64,000 nucleotides of DNA from Burkholderia pyrrocinia (lineage in GTDB: Bacteria; Pseudomonadota; Gammaproteobacteria; Burkholderiales; Burkholderiaceae). A program made the position numbers and the translations under genes. Position 1 is the first letter of the stretch, and the number at the start of each line of letters is the position of its first letter. The notes below the pieces were generated by a model that saw nothing but the letters and a program-made list of their open reading frames with translations, was not told the DNA's origin and ran no database searches. Below are positions 52,993-61,752 of this stretch, in pieces. Where the stretch lies: NCBI RefSeq assembly GCF_001028665.1, contig NZ_CP011504.1:2170001-2234000 (forward strand). Reading direction: 5' to 3'.

Positions 52993-53436
52993 TCACTGGA
53001 GCGTCGGACCGGCATGATAGGCGTCGTTGCGACCGAGCAGGGCCGACGCGACGGCGGCGGGCCAGTCGATGCGGGCGAGCCGTGCGGCGAGTGCGACGGC
53101 CGTTTGGAACATGCCGATGTCGGCACCCGTGGCGTCGACGGCCATCACATTGCTGCGGACGTCGCCGCCTGCGATCACGAACGTGCCGGTTGCGCGTTCG
53201 AGGTACCAGTCCCAGCCGATCGTCACGTAAGGGGCGCCGGCACCGGCTGTACGCTGCCATTCGGTATAGCCGGCGACGCGTGCGTCGATCGCGTTGTCGC
53301 GTAGTTCCGCGAGCAGCGATGAGTCGAGGCAGCTTGTGACATGGTCGAGCGCAAGCACGGCCAGTGCGCCTTCAGACAGGCGCACGTAGCCGTCCGGGGA
53401 CGGGCCGGGGACCGAGTGCAGCAAAGGTGAAGTCAT
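52993..53436 (-). CDS. rsaM: RsaM, negative regulator of quorum sensing (DUF4902)
   Basis: 147-residue protein lying between cepI and cepR, matching RsaM of Burkholderia (DUF4902). It starts MTSPLLHSVPGPSPDGYVRLSEGAL and has the conserved YTEWQRTAGAGAPYVTIGWDWYLER region. RsaM lowers AHL production in B. cenocepacia, by an indirect mechanism. The gene is intact and divergent from cepR with only 73 bases between. A lux-box-like palindrome lies in that interval. Confidence 0.92.
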   Translation of the reverse strand: MTSPLLHSVPGPSPDGYVRLSEGALAVLALDHVTSCLDSSLLAELRDNAIDARVAGYTEWQRTAGAGAPYVTIGWDWYLERATGTFVIAGGDVRSNVMAVDATGADIGMFQTAVALAARLARIDWPAAVASALLGRNDAYHAGPTLQ

Positions 53437-53472
53437 GCGCGGAATGTAGCAGCCCCGAACGGGAGCTGAAAC

Positions 53473-53488
53473 CTGACAAGTATGACAG
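53473..53488. promoter_or_regulatory. Lux-box-like element between rsaM and cepR
   Basis: CTGACAAGTATGACAG has arms CTGnCA and TGnCAG, an imperfect palindrome of lux/cep-box shape. In the 73-bp divergent interval it could serve both rsaM and cepR. It departs from the cep box of cepI at several bases. Confidence 0.45.
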
Positions 53489-53509
53489 CGTGACGTTGTC
53501 GGAGAACGA

Positions 53510-54230
53510 ATGGAACTGCGCTGGCAGGATGCCTATCAACAATTCAGCGCCGCGGAAGACGAGCAGCAGCTCTTCCAGCGGATCGCCGCCTATTCCAGAC
53601 GGCTGGGATTCGAATATTGCTGTTACGGCATTCGCGTACCGCTCCCGGTGTCGAAGCCGTCGGTCGCGATCTTCGATACCTATCCGGACGGCTGGATGGC
53701 GCACTACCAGGCGCGGAACTACATCGAGATCGATTCGACGGTGCGCGATGGCGCGCACAGCACCAACATGATCGTCTGGCCGGATGTCGACCGGATCGAC
53801 CCGAGCCCGCTTTGGCAGGACGCGCGCGAATTCGGGCTGTCGGTGGGTGTCGCGCAGTCGAGCTGGGCGGCCCGCGGTGCGTTCGGGCTACTGAGCATCG
53901 CGCGCCACGCCGACCGGCTCACGCCGGCCGAGATCAACATGCTGACGCTGCAGACGAACTGGCTCGCGAACCTGTCGCATTCGCTGATGAGCCGCTTCAT
54001 GGTGCCGAAGCTGTCGCCCGCGGCGGGCGTCACGCTGACCGCGCGCGAGCGCGAGGTCCTGTGCTGGACGGCCGAAGGCAAGACCGCATGCGAAATCGGC
54101 CAGATCCTCAGCATCTCGGAGCGGACGGTCAACTTCCACGTCAACAACATCCTCGAGAAGCTCGGCGCGACGAACAAGGTCCAGGCGGGTCGTCAAGGCA
54201 ATCTCGGCCGGGCTCATCGAGGCGCCCTGA
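53510..54230 (+). pseudogene. cepR: AHL-responsive regulator CepR, +1 frameshift near the C-terminus
   Basis: The first 226 residues are a normal CepR: the AHL-binding domain (WxxxY and YxxxD region; GWMAHYQARNYIEIDSTVRDG) and the GerE HTH up to ISERTVNFHVNNILEKLGATNKVQA. In the 239-residue CepR I know, VVKAISAGLIEAP follows. Here the codons after GCG read GGT CGT..., because three G (54187-54189) stand where two would restore the frame; the expected stop TGA is at 54228-54230 in the shifted frame. The last helix of the DNA-binding domain is lost, and the frame stays open to 55576, antisense to mgtC. An SD of GGAG precedes the start. A sequencing error cannot be excluded. Confidence 0.8.
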
Positions 54231-54271
54231 CGCGGCGAGGGCGGCGGCGAATACGGCTGCCGCCACACCGC

Positions 54272-54979
54272 TCACTCCATCATCGGCTCCGCTTCCTTCG
54301 CGGTCCAGCTCACGCTGGAAATGCTCTTCTCCATGCTGATCCGGCTCGCGATCTGCTCGAGCTTCTGCTGATCCTTCGGATGCAGCTTCAGCGTCGCGGT
54401 CACCTTCAGGCGGTCCGGCTGGTCGGGCACGTCTTCGCTCGTCAGGCTCTGGAACGACAGCGGCTTCGCGTACATCGAGTTCGACAGCAGCGTGCGGATG
54501 TGTACTTCGTCGGCGGCCAGGCAGATCACGGTGATCTGGTATTCGCGCACGAGATCGGCGTTCGACACGGGCGTCGCGTTGATCGCCTGGCTGACGCCGC
54601 GCAGCACCGTGTTGGTGAGCAGCACGACGCCCGTGCCGGCGAGCGCGGGCACGTAATGGCCGGAGCCGGCCAGCACGCCGACGGCGGCCGAACACCACAG
54701 CGTCGCGGCCGTGTTGATGCCCTGGATCGAGCCCTTGTCGCGCATGATCACGCCGCCGCCGAGAAAACCGACGCCCGACACGACGTACGCGGCGATCTGC
54801 GTGACGCCCGCGACGCCGTTGCCGGTCAGCACGCCGAGCGTGACGAACAGGCACGCGCCGCTCGCGACGAGCGTGATCGTGCGCAGGCCGGCCGTGCGCT
54901 GGCGCATCTGGCGCTCGAGGCCGATCGCGACGCCGCAGGCGAACGCGGTGAAAAGACGGAGTGCGAAATCGAAAGTCAT
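54272..54979 (-). CDS. mgtC: MgtC/SapB family protein
   Basis: 235-residue membrane protein. Five or so hydrophobic segments fill the N-terminal 140 residues, starting FALRLFTAFACGVAIGLERQMRQRTAGLRT, with the family motifs GVGFLGGGVIMRDKG and INTAATLW. A C-terminal ACT-like cytosolic domain follows. In B. cenocepacia the gene next to cepR is an mgtC needed for growth at low Mg2+ and in macrophages; identity of position supports the assignment. Start MTFDFAL has an AGGAC site. Confidence 0.92.
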   Translation of the reverse strand: MTFDFALRLFTAFACGVAIGLERQMRQRTAGLRTITLVASGACLFVTLGVLTGNGVAGVTQIAAYVVSGVGFLGGGVIMRDKGSIQGINTAATLWCSAAVGVLAGSGHYVPALAGTGVVLLTNTVLRGVSQAINATPVSNADLVREYQITVICLAADEVHIRTLLSNSMYAKPLSFQSLTSEDVPDQPDRLKVTATLKLHPKDQQKLEQIASRISMEKSISSVSWTAKEAEPMME

Positions 54980-55286
54980 GGTTGTCCTGCCGTGCAAGGA
55001 GCGCATGCCGGCTCGCGTCGCTGCGGCGTTATGCCGAAGGCGACGCGACGAAAGCCGTCAGCGCGCGGTACTGTACCGCGCGTATGCGTCATTCAGTGTG
55101 AAACGGGAGGCGTGCGGGCTCGCGGAACGCGAGCCGGGGCAGGAGAACTGCGTCGGACAGGCGTTCAGGCGGCAAGCGGCGCACGCAACGGAGTGCTGCA
55201 ACTGTCCACGATGGTTCCTGAAGGAAGAATGGGCGGCATTCTAGTGGGCGGCGAGCGCATGCGTCAACCGCCCGGGGGCGGTTGCG
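54980..55286. other. Intergenic region with a GC stem-loop
   Basis: 307 bases. A perfect 8-bp hairpin, GGCTCGCG (55117-55124) and CGCGAGCC (55128-55135) with a 3-nt loop, lies about 150 bases past the end of the efflux operon. There is no T-run. No gene is supported. Confidence 0.4.
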
Positions 55287-56831
55287 CTACTGCGCCGAGC
55301 CGATCGTCCCGGTCGCGAGCGCGAGCGCGGCAGCCGCCGACAGCGCACCGGCATAGCTGTCGACCTCCGCATTCCGCGCCGCGAGCAATTGGCTTTGCGC
55401 GATCGTCGCATCGGTCACCGAGCCGACGCCGTTCCGGTACGCGGTCAGCGCCGCATCGTAGCTCGTCTGCGCGGCATCGACGAGCGCCTTCGCGGCGTCG
55501 TGCGACGCGAGGCTGGTCTGTACCGCGTTCTGCGCGGCAACGACCTGGCGAACCGCTTCCTCCTTGGTCCGCGTGAGACGCGCGGATGCGCTTTCCGCAT
55601 CGTTGCGCGCCTGCATCAGCACGGCCGAGCGCAGGCCGCCGTCGTACAGCGGGATCGTCAAGCCAAGGAACACGCCGCCGCCGTAGCGGCTGCCGTTCAG
55701 GTTGACCGTCGGCGCCTGGTCGCCGATCGCGGGCAGTGCGGAGATGGCGGTGCCGCCGCTTGCATACGACGTCGAAGCGGACAGGAATATCTTCGGCATG
55801 AACGCGGCTTCGGCGGCCTTGATCTTCGCGCGATTGGCTTTTTCGAGCGCAAACGCGCCCTGCAGGTCGGGGCGGCGCGCGATCGCGTCCGACACGATCG
55901 CGTCGACCGACGAACCGAGCGCGGGCGGCAGCGCCCGTTTCGGCAGCGCGGCGATCGTCGGCTTCGACAGCGGCGAGATGCCGAGCGCTGACACCAGTGC
56001 GAGGTAACTGTCGCTTTCCGTGCCGCTCGCCTGCACGAGCGCGAGGTTCGCCTGCGCGCGGTTCTGCGTCGCCTGCGCAAGCTCGACGACCGTACCGACG
56101 CCATGCTTGAGCCGCGCGCGGGACGCCGCGAGGATCGCGTCCGCGTTCGCGAGGCCCTGCTGCGCGCTGAGTGCGCGCGATCGCGCGGCTTCGTACCGGT
56201 AGTACGCGACGGTCACGTCGTGGATCACTTGCTGGTGTACAGCCGTGAACGCGACGTTCGACGCGATCGACGCCTGTTCGGCCGCTTCGACGCGCGCGGC
56301 GCGGCCGCCGAAATCGAACAGCAGCCATTGCAGCGACAGCGCCGAGATCGTGCCGTGCACGGTCGTGTCGCTCGACGAGTCGCCGAGTATCGTCGACGTC
56401 GAGCCGTGGCTCGCCTGGTACGCGCCCATGGCCGTTGCGGACAGCTTCGGCAGATAGGCGGATTTCGCGATGCCGACCGCGAGCGCCGCATTGCGCGCGT
56501 CGTTCCATGCGATGCGCGTCAGCGGGTTCGCCGATTCGGCGAGGTCGATCAGCTCGGGCAGCGTGTACGCATGCGCGGCATCGAGCGCGGCAGGCGGCGG
56601 TACCGACGCGAGCGCAGGCGTGGCCGGCAGCGTGTAGTCGTGCGCGCCTTGCGCGCTCGCGCGCGGCGGTGCCGGCACGATGTCGCCCGCGGCCGACGTT
56701 TGCGGTTGCCACGGGCGGTCGGACGCCTCCGGCGCCAGATCGATCGACGACGTCGCGCAGCCGGCCAGCGCGACGGCGGTCGCGAGGGCGGCGGCGGCGA
56801 TCGAGGCGGCCGGCGGTTCAGGTAGGCGCAT
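55287..56831 (-). CDS. TolC/NodT-type outer membrane efflux lipoprotein
   Basis: 514-residue outer-membrane factor. The lipobox is VALAGC. Two structural repeats are visible, each with long helices of Ala, Gln and Arg heptads (VFGGRAARVEAAEQA-type and LRSAVLMQARNDAESASARL). It is the last gene of the four-gene efflux operon, overlapping the FUSC gene by 14 bases. It would form the exit duct for the HlyD/FUSC pair. Confidence 0.88.
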   Translation of the reverse strand: MRLPEPPAASIAAAALATAVALAGCATSSIDLAPEASDRPWQPQTSAAGDIVPAPPRASAQGAHDYTLPATPALASVPPPAALDAAHAYTLPELIDLAESANPLTRIAWNDARNAALAVGIAKSAYLPKLSATAMGAYQASHGSTSTILGDSSSDTTVHGTISALSLQWLLFDFGGRAARVEAAEQASIASNVAFTAVHQQVIHDVTVAYYRYEAARSRALSAQQGLANADAILAASRARLKHGVGTVVELAQATQNRAQANLALVQASGTESDSYLALVSALGISPLSKPTIAALPKRALPPALGSSVDAIVSDAIARRPDLQGAFALEKANRAKIKAAEAAFMPKIFLSASTSYASGGTAISALPAIGDQAPTVNLNGSRYGGGVFLGLTIPLYDGGLRSAVLMQARNDAESASARLTRTKEEAVRQVVAAQNAVQTSLASHDAAKALVDAAQTSYDAALTAYRNGVGSVTDATIAQSQLLAARNAEVDSYAGALSAAAALALATGTIGSAQ

Positions 56832-58869
56832 GAGGGACAGGCTCCTTCGGTGTGGCTTGACGGGCGGTGTCGGCGATGTGCGCGAGCCGCGTGTCGATCA
56901 GGTTCAGCAGCGCGTCGCGCGCGGGGTCGGTGGGGGCGGCGCTCGGCGGTGGGGCCGGCGGCGCGGGGGAATCCGCATGAGGCGCGGCTTCGTCGTCGCG
57001 CAGGTCGACCACGCGTGCGAGCCGATCGCCGATCGCCGCGTCGCCCGGCGTGCGTTCGGCGAGCAGGAACAGCGGGCCTTCGAGCGCGCCGAGTTCCGCG
57101 AGTGCGCGCCGTCGCGCGGCGAGCCACGTGGCGGCCGGCCGCACCCACGACGGTTCGTAATGGATCAGGCCGAGCTCCTGCGCGATCGCACCGTGGCGTG
57201 CGAACGCTTCGGCGGCCAGCGCGCGCCGCTCGGCCGGCTGTGCGATTTGCGCGAGGCGCCGCCACTGGTCGAGCAGCGCCGCGAGCGCCGTGTCGATCTG
57301 CTTGCCGATGCTGACGGGCCAGATCCGCGTGAACACGAGATACACGACCACGTTGCCGAGCAGGATGCCGATCGTGCGATCGCGCGCGAGCGTCAGGTCG
57401 AAGCCGGGGCCCGCGCCCTGGATCACGCACAGGAAGAATGCGAATGCGATCTGGAGGCCGGCGTATGCGATGCGCGGCGACCCGAACGCGACCCACGCGG
57501 CGAGCCACGCGCCGGCGAACACGAGCGCCATCAGCTCGCCGATCGACGACAGCGACGGCACGACGAACACGAGCGCGGCTGTACCGATCAGCGCGCCGAC
57601 GATGCAGCCGGCGATGCGCAGCGTGAGCTTCTCGACCGTTTCGGCCGTCGATCCGAGCGACACCATGTAGCAGGTGATGAAGCAGGTATGGATGCCCGAC
57701 CAGTCGAGCTGCGAGTACAGCAGGTAGCAGAACATCGCGGCTGCCGTCGTTTTCAGCGCGTAGCGGACGTGGTCGGGATTGGTGCGCGCGTCGGGCAGGA
57801 AGAAACCGCCGCTCGGGGCGGGCGGCGCCGGCGGTGCGGCGGGCGTGTCGGCGACGTGAGCGTGCGCCGCATCGGCCGATGCGTCGATCGCGGCCGGTTC
57901 CGCGAAATGCGTGATCGCCGTGTGCAGATCCGTTGCGACGACGCGCGCGAGTGGCGGCAGCGTATCGGCTGCCGGCAGCGCGAGCGTCACGTCGACCGGA
58001 TAGCCGCCGCGTTCGAGGATGGCGGCCATGTCGTCGAGCGTCGTTGCGATCGGCTCGGCAAACGTGTCGGGCAGCCTTGCGTCGGGTTCGCGGTCGGCGA
58101 GCGCGACCGCGACGAGCAGCGCGGTGCTCGATGCGATGGCCTGCCGCAGCGCGACGACGTCGGCGGCCGTCGACGAGCCTTCGAGCTTCGACAGCTTGAG
58201 CCACGTGAGCAACTGCTTGTCGCCTTCGCGCAGGCTCGCGTCGAACGCGACGCGCGCGTCGCCGCCGTCATCGCCGCGCAGCCGCCGCGCGGCGAGCCGC
58301 AGCCGCTTCGCGAGCTGCGCTTGCGCGAGCTTGCGCGGCGACGGTGCGATCAGCAGGTTGACGACGATCGCGACGCCGACCGGGATCGCGACCATCAGCC
58401 ATGCATAGAGCAGCGCGCGCGTCGCGGCTTCGCCGAACGGCGCCAGGCCGAGCTGGTCGAGCCCGAAGCCGACGATCATCGCGAGGATCGCGCCGACCGG
58501 GCGCAGCTTGCTCGCCGACGTCAGGTAGAGCAGGCCGACCGACAGCACGGCCATGCACGCGACGCGGAGGATCGAATAGTCGATGCTGAAGATCGCGACA
58601 CCCATCACGAGCGCGATCACGACCGTGACGAGCAGCAGCATCGCGACCGCGAGCACGACGCTCGTCACGCGGTCCGCGCGGTTCAGGAAGAACACGACGT
58701 ACACGGAGATCGCGGCCTCCGGCGTGCCGTACCCGCTCGTCACGAGCACGACCAGCGCGCAGATCAGCGCGACGCGCACGGCCATCGCCGTGCGCCCCGG
58801 AAACGGCGCGAGCAGTCGCAGGACTTCGCGCGGGCCCGGCGAGCGGACGTCAGCGGCAGGCTGAGCCAT
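56818..58869 (-). CDS. FUSC family (aromatic acid exporter-like) inner membrane protein
   Basis: 683-residue protein of the fusaric acid resistance/AaeB type. There are two membrane bundles, an N-terminal group of about six segments (GRTAMAVRVALICALVVLVTSGYGTPEAAISVYVVFFLNRADR) and a second after a roughly 200-residue cytosolic region (ALKTTAAAMFCYLLYSQLDWSGIHTCFITCYMVSLGSTAE), and a cytosolic tail. The Asp/Glu-rich C-terminus is unconserved. Start MAQPAAD at 58869 overlaps the HlyD gene by 20 bases. Aromatic weak acids or similar are the usual substrates; the one here is unknown. Confidence 0.88.
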   Translation of the reverse strand: MAQPAADVRSPGPREVLRLLAPFPGRTAMAVRVALICALVVLVTSGYGTPEAAISVYVVFFLNRADRVTSVVLAVAMLLLVTVVIALVMGVAIFSIDYSILRVACMAVLSVGLLYLTSASKLRPVGAILAMIVGFGLDQLGLAPFGEAATRALLYAWLMVAIPVGVAIVVNLLIAPSPRKLAQAQLAKRLRLAARRLRGDDGGDARVAFDASLREGDKQLLTWLKLSKLEGSSTAADVVALRQAIASSTALLVAVALADREPDARLPDTFAEPIATTLDDMAAILERGGYPVDVTLALPAADTLPPLARVVATDLHTAITHFAEPAAIDASADAAHAHVADTPAAPPAPPAPSGGFFLPDARTNPDHVRYALKTTAAAMFCYLLYSQLDWSGIHTCFITCYMVSLGSTAETVEKLTLRIAGCIVGALIGTAALVFVVPSLSSIGELMALVFAGAWLAAWVAFGSPRIAYAGLQIAFAFFLCVIQGAGPGFDLTLARDRTIGILLGNVVVYLVFTRIWPVSIGKQIDTALAALLDQWRRLAQIAQPAERRALAAEAFARHGAIAQELGLIHYEPSWVRPAATWLAARRRALAELGALEGPLFLLAERTPGDAAIGDRLARVVDLRDDEAAPHADSPAPPAPPPSAAPTDPARDALLNLIDTRLAHIADTARQATPKEPVPHAPT

Positions 58870-59899
58870 GCCGGACCTCGACGATCGCACTGGCGCCGAC
58901 GCGCACGAGCTTGCCGTCGGGTTCGTCGAGCTTCACGCGCACCGGGAAACGCTGCGCGACGTGCACCCAGTTCACCGAGTTCTGCACGATCGGCAGCGAG
59001 CGCGGCAGGTTGATGCGGGCACTGTCCGCGATGCCCGCGCCGATGCCGACGACCTTGCCCGTCATCGGGCGGCTGCGGTCGATCATCGAATAGACGGTCG
59101 CGCAGTCGCCGACCTCGATGCGGTTCAGCGACGTTTCGCGGAAATTACCGACGGCGAACCATTCGCTCGCGTCGATCAGCGTGAAGATCGACTGGTTCGG
59201 CGCGAGGGTTTCGCCGGCGAGCACGGTCAGGCCCGTCACGAGCCCGTTGTGCGGCGCGCGCACGACCGTATCGTCGAGCGCGTGCTGCGCGCGGGCCAGC
59301 GCGGCCTCGCGCGCATGCAGCGTCGCGATCGCGTCGGCTTCGTCGCCGATCGTCTGCGCGGACGCGCGCTGCTGTTCCTGCGCCTGCGCGAGCGACACGG
59401 CCGCGTCGCGCTGGCGGACCTTCGCCTGGTCGAACTGCTGCGCGCTGACGTAGCCCTGCGCGGCGAGCGGCGCGAGCCGGTTCACGTCGCGCGTCGCGAG
59501 GTCGGCGTTCTGCGTCGCGCGCTTGACCTGCTCGGCGGCGACCGCCGCGTTCGAGCGTTCGCCGATCAGCGAACGGCGGCGCGTGTCGAGCGATGCGCGC
59601 GCGAGCTCGAGATCGGCCTGCGCTTGCGCAACCGTCAGCCGGTACGGCACGGGATCGATTTCATACAGCAGGTCGCCTTTCGCGACGCGCTGGTTTTCAT
59701 GCACCGCGAGCCGCACGATGCGCCCGCCGACAGGCGACGCGACATGCACGACGTCCGCGTCGATCGACGCGTCGTCGGTGGACGGGTAGGCCGTCGTGCG
59801 GTGGTACGCGTATGCGAGCGCCGCGATGCCGAGCGCGACGATCGCGAGCGCGATCACGCGGCCTTTGATGGAGGGGCGGGCGGTTCCGGCGGCCTTCAT
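58850..59899 (-). CDS. HlyD family periplasmic adaptor subunit (EmrA/AaeA-like)
   Basis: 349-residue membrane fusion protein with one N-terminal transmembrane anchor (VIALAIVALGIAALAYAYH), a barrel-sandwich half VVHVASPVGGRIVRLAVHENQRVAKGDLLYEIDP, a long helical hairpin, and the second half ending TVVRAPHNGLVTGLTVLAGETL. It is not a lipoprotein, unlike the RND adaptor at 25 kb. It overlaps the YtcA gene by 4 bases (ATGA) and precedes FUSC, so all four genes form one transcription unit. Confidence 0.9.
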   Translation of the reverse strand: MKAAGTARPSIKGRVIALAIVALGIAALAYAYHRTTAYPSTDDASIDADVVHVASPVGGRIVRLAVHENQRVAKGDLLYEIDPVPYRLTVAQAQADLELARASLDTRRRSLIGERSNAAVAAEQVKRATQNADLATRDVNRLAPLAAQGYVSAQQFDQAKVRQRDAAVSLAQAQEQQRASAQTIGDEADAIATLHAREAALARAQHALDDTVVRAPHNGLVTGLTVLAGETLAPNQSIFTLIDASEWFAVGNFRETSLNRIEVGDCATVYSMIDRSRPMTGKVVGIGAGIADSARINLPRSLPIVQNSVNWVHVAQRFPVRVKLDEPDGKLVRVGASAIVEVRHGSACR

Positions 59900-60189
59900 G
59901 CGAACGGCCCCGTGCCGGTGAGCCAGACGATCACGGCGACCACGAGCCCGATCGCGGTGCAGACGGCAAGCTGGTAAGGGACGGTGGCGGCCCAGCCGGT
60001 CGCGACGAACACGCGGTGCGCGACGATCGCGCCGACGATGCCGACGATCGCGCTGACGAGCCAGAGCGGGAAATACGCGCCGAACAGCACGTACGACGGT
60101 GCGCCGCGCGATGCGCAGCCCGCGAGCGGCAGGGCTGGCGCCAGGACGGCGGCGACGCGCAGGGGTGCGCGTGGCGTTGTTTTTCTCAT
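59896..60189 (-). CDS. ytcA: YtcA-type small inner-membrane lipoprotein
   Basis: 97-residue protein with a lipobox (LPLAGCASRG) and two hydrophobic segments (YVLFGAYFPLWLVSAIVGIVGAIVAHRVFV and PYQLAVCTAIGLVVAVIVWLTG). It matches the YtcA family, encoded upstream of HlyD/FUSC efflux genes in Proteobacteria. Its role is unproven, possibly assembly or stability of the pump. First gene of the operon; no regulator adjoins it. Confidence 0.8.
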   Translation of the reverse strand: MRKTTPRAPLRVAAVLAPALPLAGCASRGAPSYVLFGAYFPLWLVSAIVGIVGAIVAHRVFVATGWAATVPYQLAVCTAIGLVVAVIVWLTGTGPFA

Positions 60190-60596
60190 GGTGTGACGAG
60201 CTCGACGATGGGGGGATGCCGGGCGCGGCGCAATGCGGTGCGTCGCCGCGACGACGATTCCGCGATACGGAGCCGATAATAAAGCAGCGCGATGCGGACC
60301 GCCAGCCGTTCGTCCCGCATGTGCGACAAGCCCCGTCGGCCCGGCCGGCGTCGCGTTTCAAGACGTTGCGGATCGCACTCGCGTTCGATGGTTTGACGTC
60401 GACGCAAGCGAAACGCATGGCCCGGATCGCACGAGGATGGCCGATCGCCGCGCGAGCCTCCACCGGCGGCCGTGACCGGTCGTCGCAGCCGGGATCTGTG
60501 TACCATCGTGCGTATGGCGCGAAGCGCGGCACCGGGTGTCACGGCCCGGTGGGACGCGCATCGCGGAAGCCGTATCGCAACGAAGGTGAGCGCTCC
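60190..60596. other. Divergent intergenic region, ytcA / metallophosphoesterase
   Basis: 407 bases with no supported gene and no LysR-type regulator of the efflux operon. No clear promoter or palindrome was found. Confidence 0.3.
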
Positions 60597-61745
60597 ATGC
60601 GAAGTTTCTTTGTCCGGTTCATTGCAATCGGCGTGTTGTTCCATCTGTACGTCGGGATGCGGATCATCCCCGACGCATTCGCGTCGCCGGTCGCGCGCAC
60701 GGTCGCGGCGCTCGTGCTGGCGAGCTTCGTCGTGCTGATTCCGGTCGGCATGTTCTCGCGCCGCTTCGACGAAGGCTGGGCCGCGACGCTGGTCGGCTGG
60801 ATCGGCTCGCTCGTGATGGGCTTCTTCTCGTCGCTGCTCGCGCTGACGTTCCTGCGCGAGTTCGTACTGCTCGGCGTGTTCGCGTGGCGGCATCTCGGGC
60901 ACGATGGCGCGTGGAGCGCCGCCGCGGCCGACACGGCGCTCGGCGTGCTGGCGGCCGCGGTGCTCGTCACCGCGATCGGGTTTGTCGGCGCGCGCCGCAC
61001 GGCGGCGGTCAAGCGCGTGTCGATTCCGGTCGCGGGGCTGCCGGCCGCGCTCGACGGGCTGACGATCGTGCAGCTGTCCGACATCCACGTCGGGCCGACG
61101 ATCAAGCGGCCCTATATCGAACGGATCGTGCGCGCGGTCAATGCGCTCGATGCGGACCTCGTCGTCGTGACGGGCGACGTGGTCGACGGCTCGGTCAAGC
61201 GCCTGCGCGACCACACCGCGCCGCTCGGCCGCATGCAGTCGCGGCACGGCAGCTTTCTCGTGACGGGCAACCATGAGTATTACGCGGGCGCGCATGAGTG
61301 GATCGACGAATTCAGGCGCATCGGGCTGACGGTGCTGCTGAACGAGCACGTGCTGATCGAGCACGACGGCGCGCGCGCGGTGCTTGCCGGCGTGACCGAC
61401 TTCACGGCGGGCGGGTTCGATCCCGCGCATCGCAGCGACCCCGAGCAGGCGCTGGCGGGCGCGCCGCGCGACGTCGGCACGAAGATCCTGCTCGCGCACC
61501 AGCCGCGCAGCGCGGAAGCGGCGAACCGCGCGGGCTTTACCGTGCAGTTGTCGGGGCATACGCACGGCGGCCAGTTCCTGCCGTGGCCGCCGTTCGTGCG
61601 GATGCAGCAGCCGGTGATCGGCGGGCTGAGCCGCTTCGGCGATCTGTGGCTCTATACGAGCCGCGGCACCGGATACTGGGGGCCGCCGAACCGCTTCGGC
61701 GTGCCGTCCGAGATCACGCTGATCCGGCTGACGCGCGGCGGTTAG
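60597..61745 (+). CDS. Membrane metallophosphoesterase (YaeI/YkuE-like)
   Basis: 382-residue protein with four or five N-terminal membrane segments (residues 1-140) and a C-terminal calcineurin-like domain. Metal motifs are in order and complete: VQLSDIHVG, VTGDVVDG, VTGNHEYY, LLAHQP and LSGHTHGGQFLPWP. Similar proteins hydrolyse phosphodiesters on the periplasmic side. Start at 60597 has AAGGTGAG. It is intact, in contrast to the GEHD variant at 11.3 kb. Confidence 0.9.
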   Translation: MRSFFVRFIAIGVLFHLYVGMRIIPDAFASPVARTVAALVLASFVVLIPVGMFSRRFDEGWAATLVGWIGSLVMGFFSSLLALTFLREFVLLGVFAWRHLGHDGAWSAAAADTALGVLAAAVLVTAIGFVGARRTAAVKRVSIPVAGLPAALDGLTIVQLSDIHVGPTIKRPYIERIVRAVNALDADLVVVTGDVVDGSVKRLRDHTAPLGRMQSRHGSFLVTGNHEYYAGAHEWIDEFRRIGLTVLLNEHVLIEHDGARAVLAGVTDFTAGGFDPAHRSDPEQALAGAPRDVGTKILLAHQPRSAEAANRAGFTVQLSGHTHGGQFLPWPPFVRMQQPVIGGLSRFGDLWLYTSRGTGYWGPPNRFGVPSEITLIRLTRGG

Positions 61746-61752
61746 CGCGCCG

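Noticed and set aside
53510..55576. 688-residue CepR fusion as a genuine novel receptor
   Set aside because: The tail is antisense to mgtC and has no domain; deleting one base restores the known CepR end exactly, so it is read as a frameshift.
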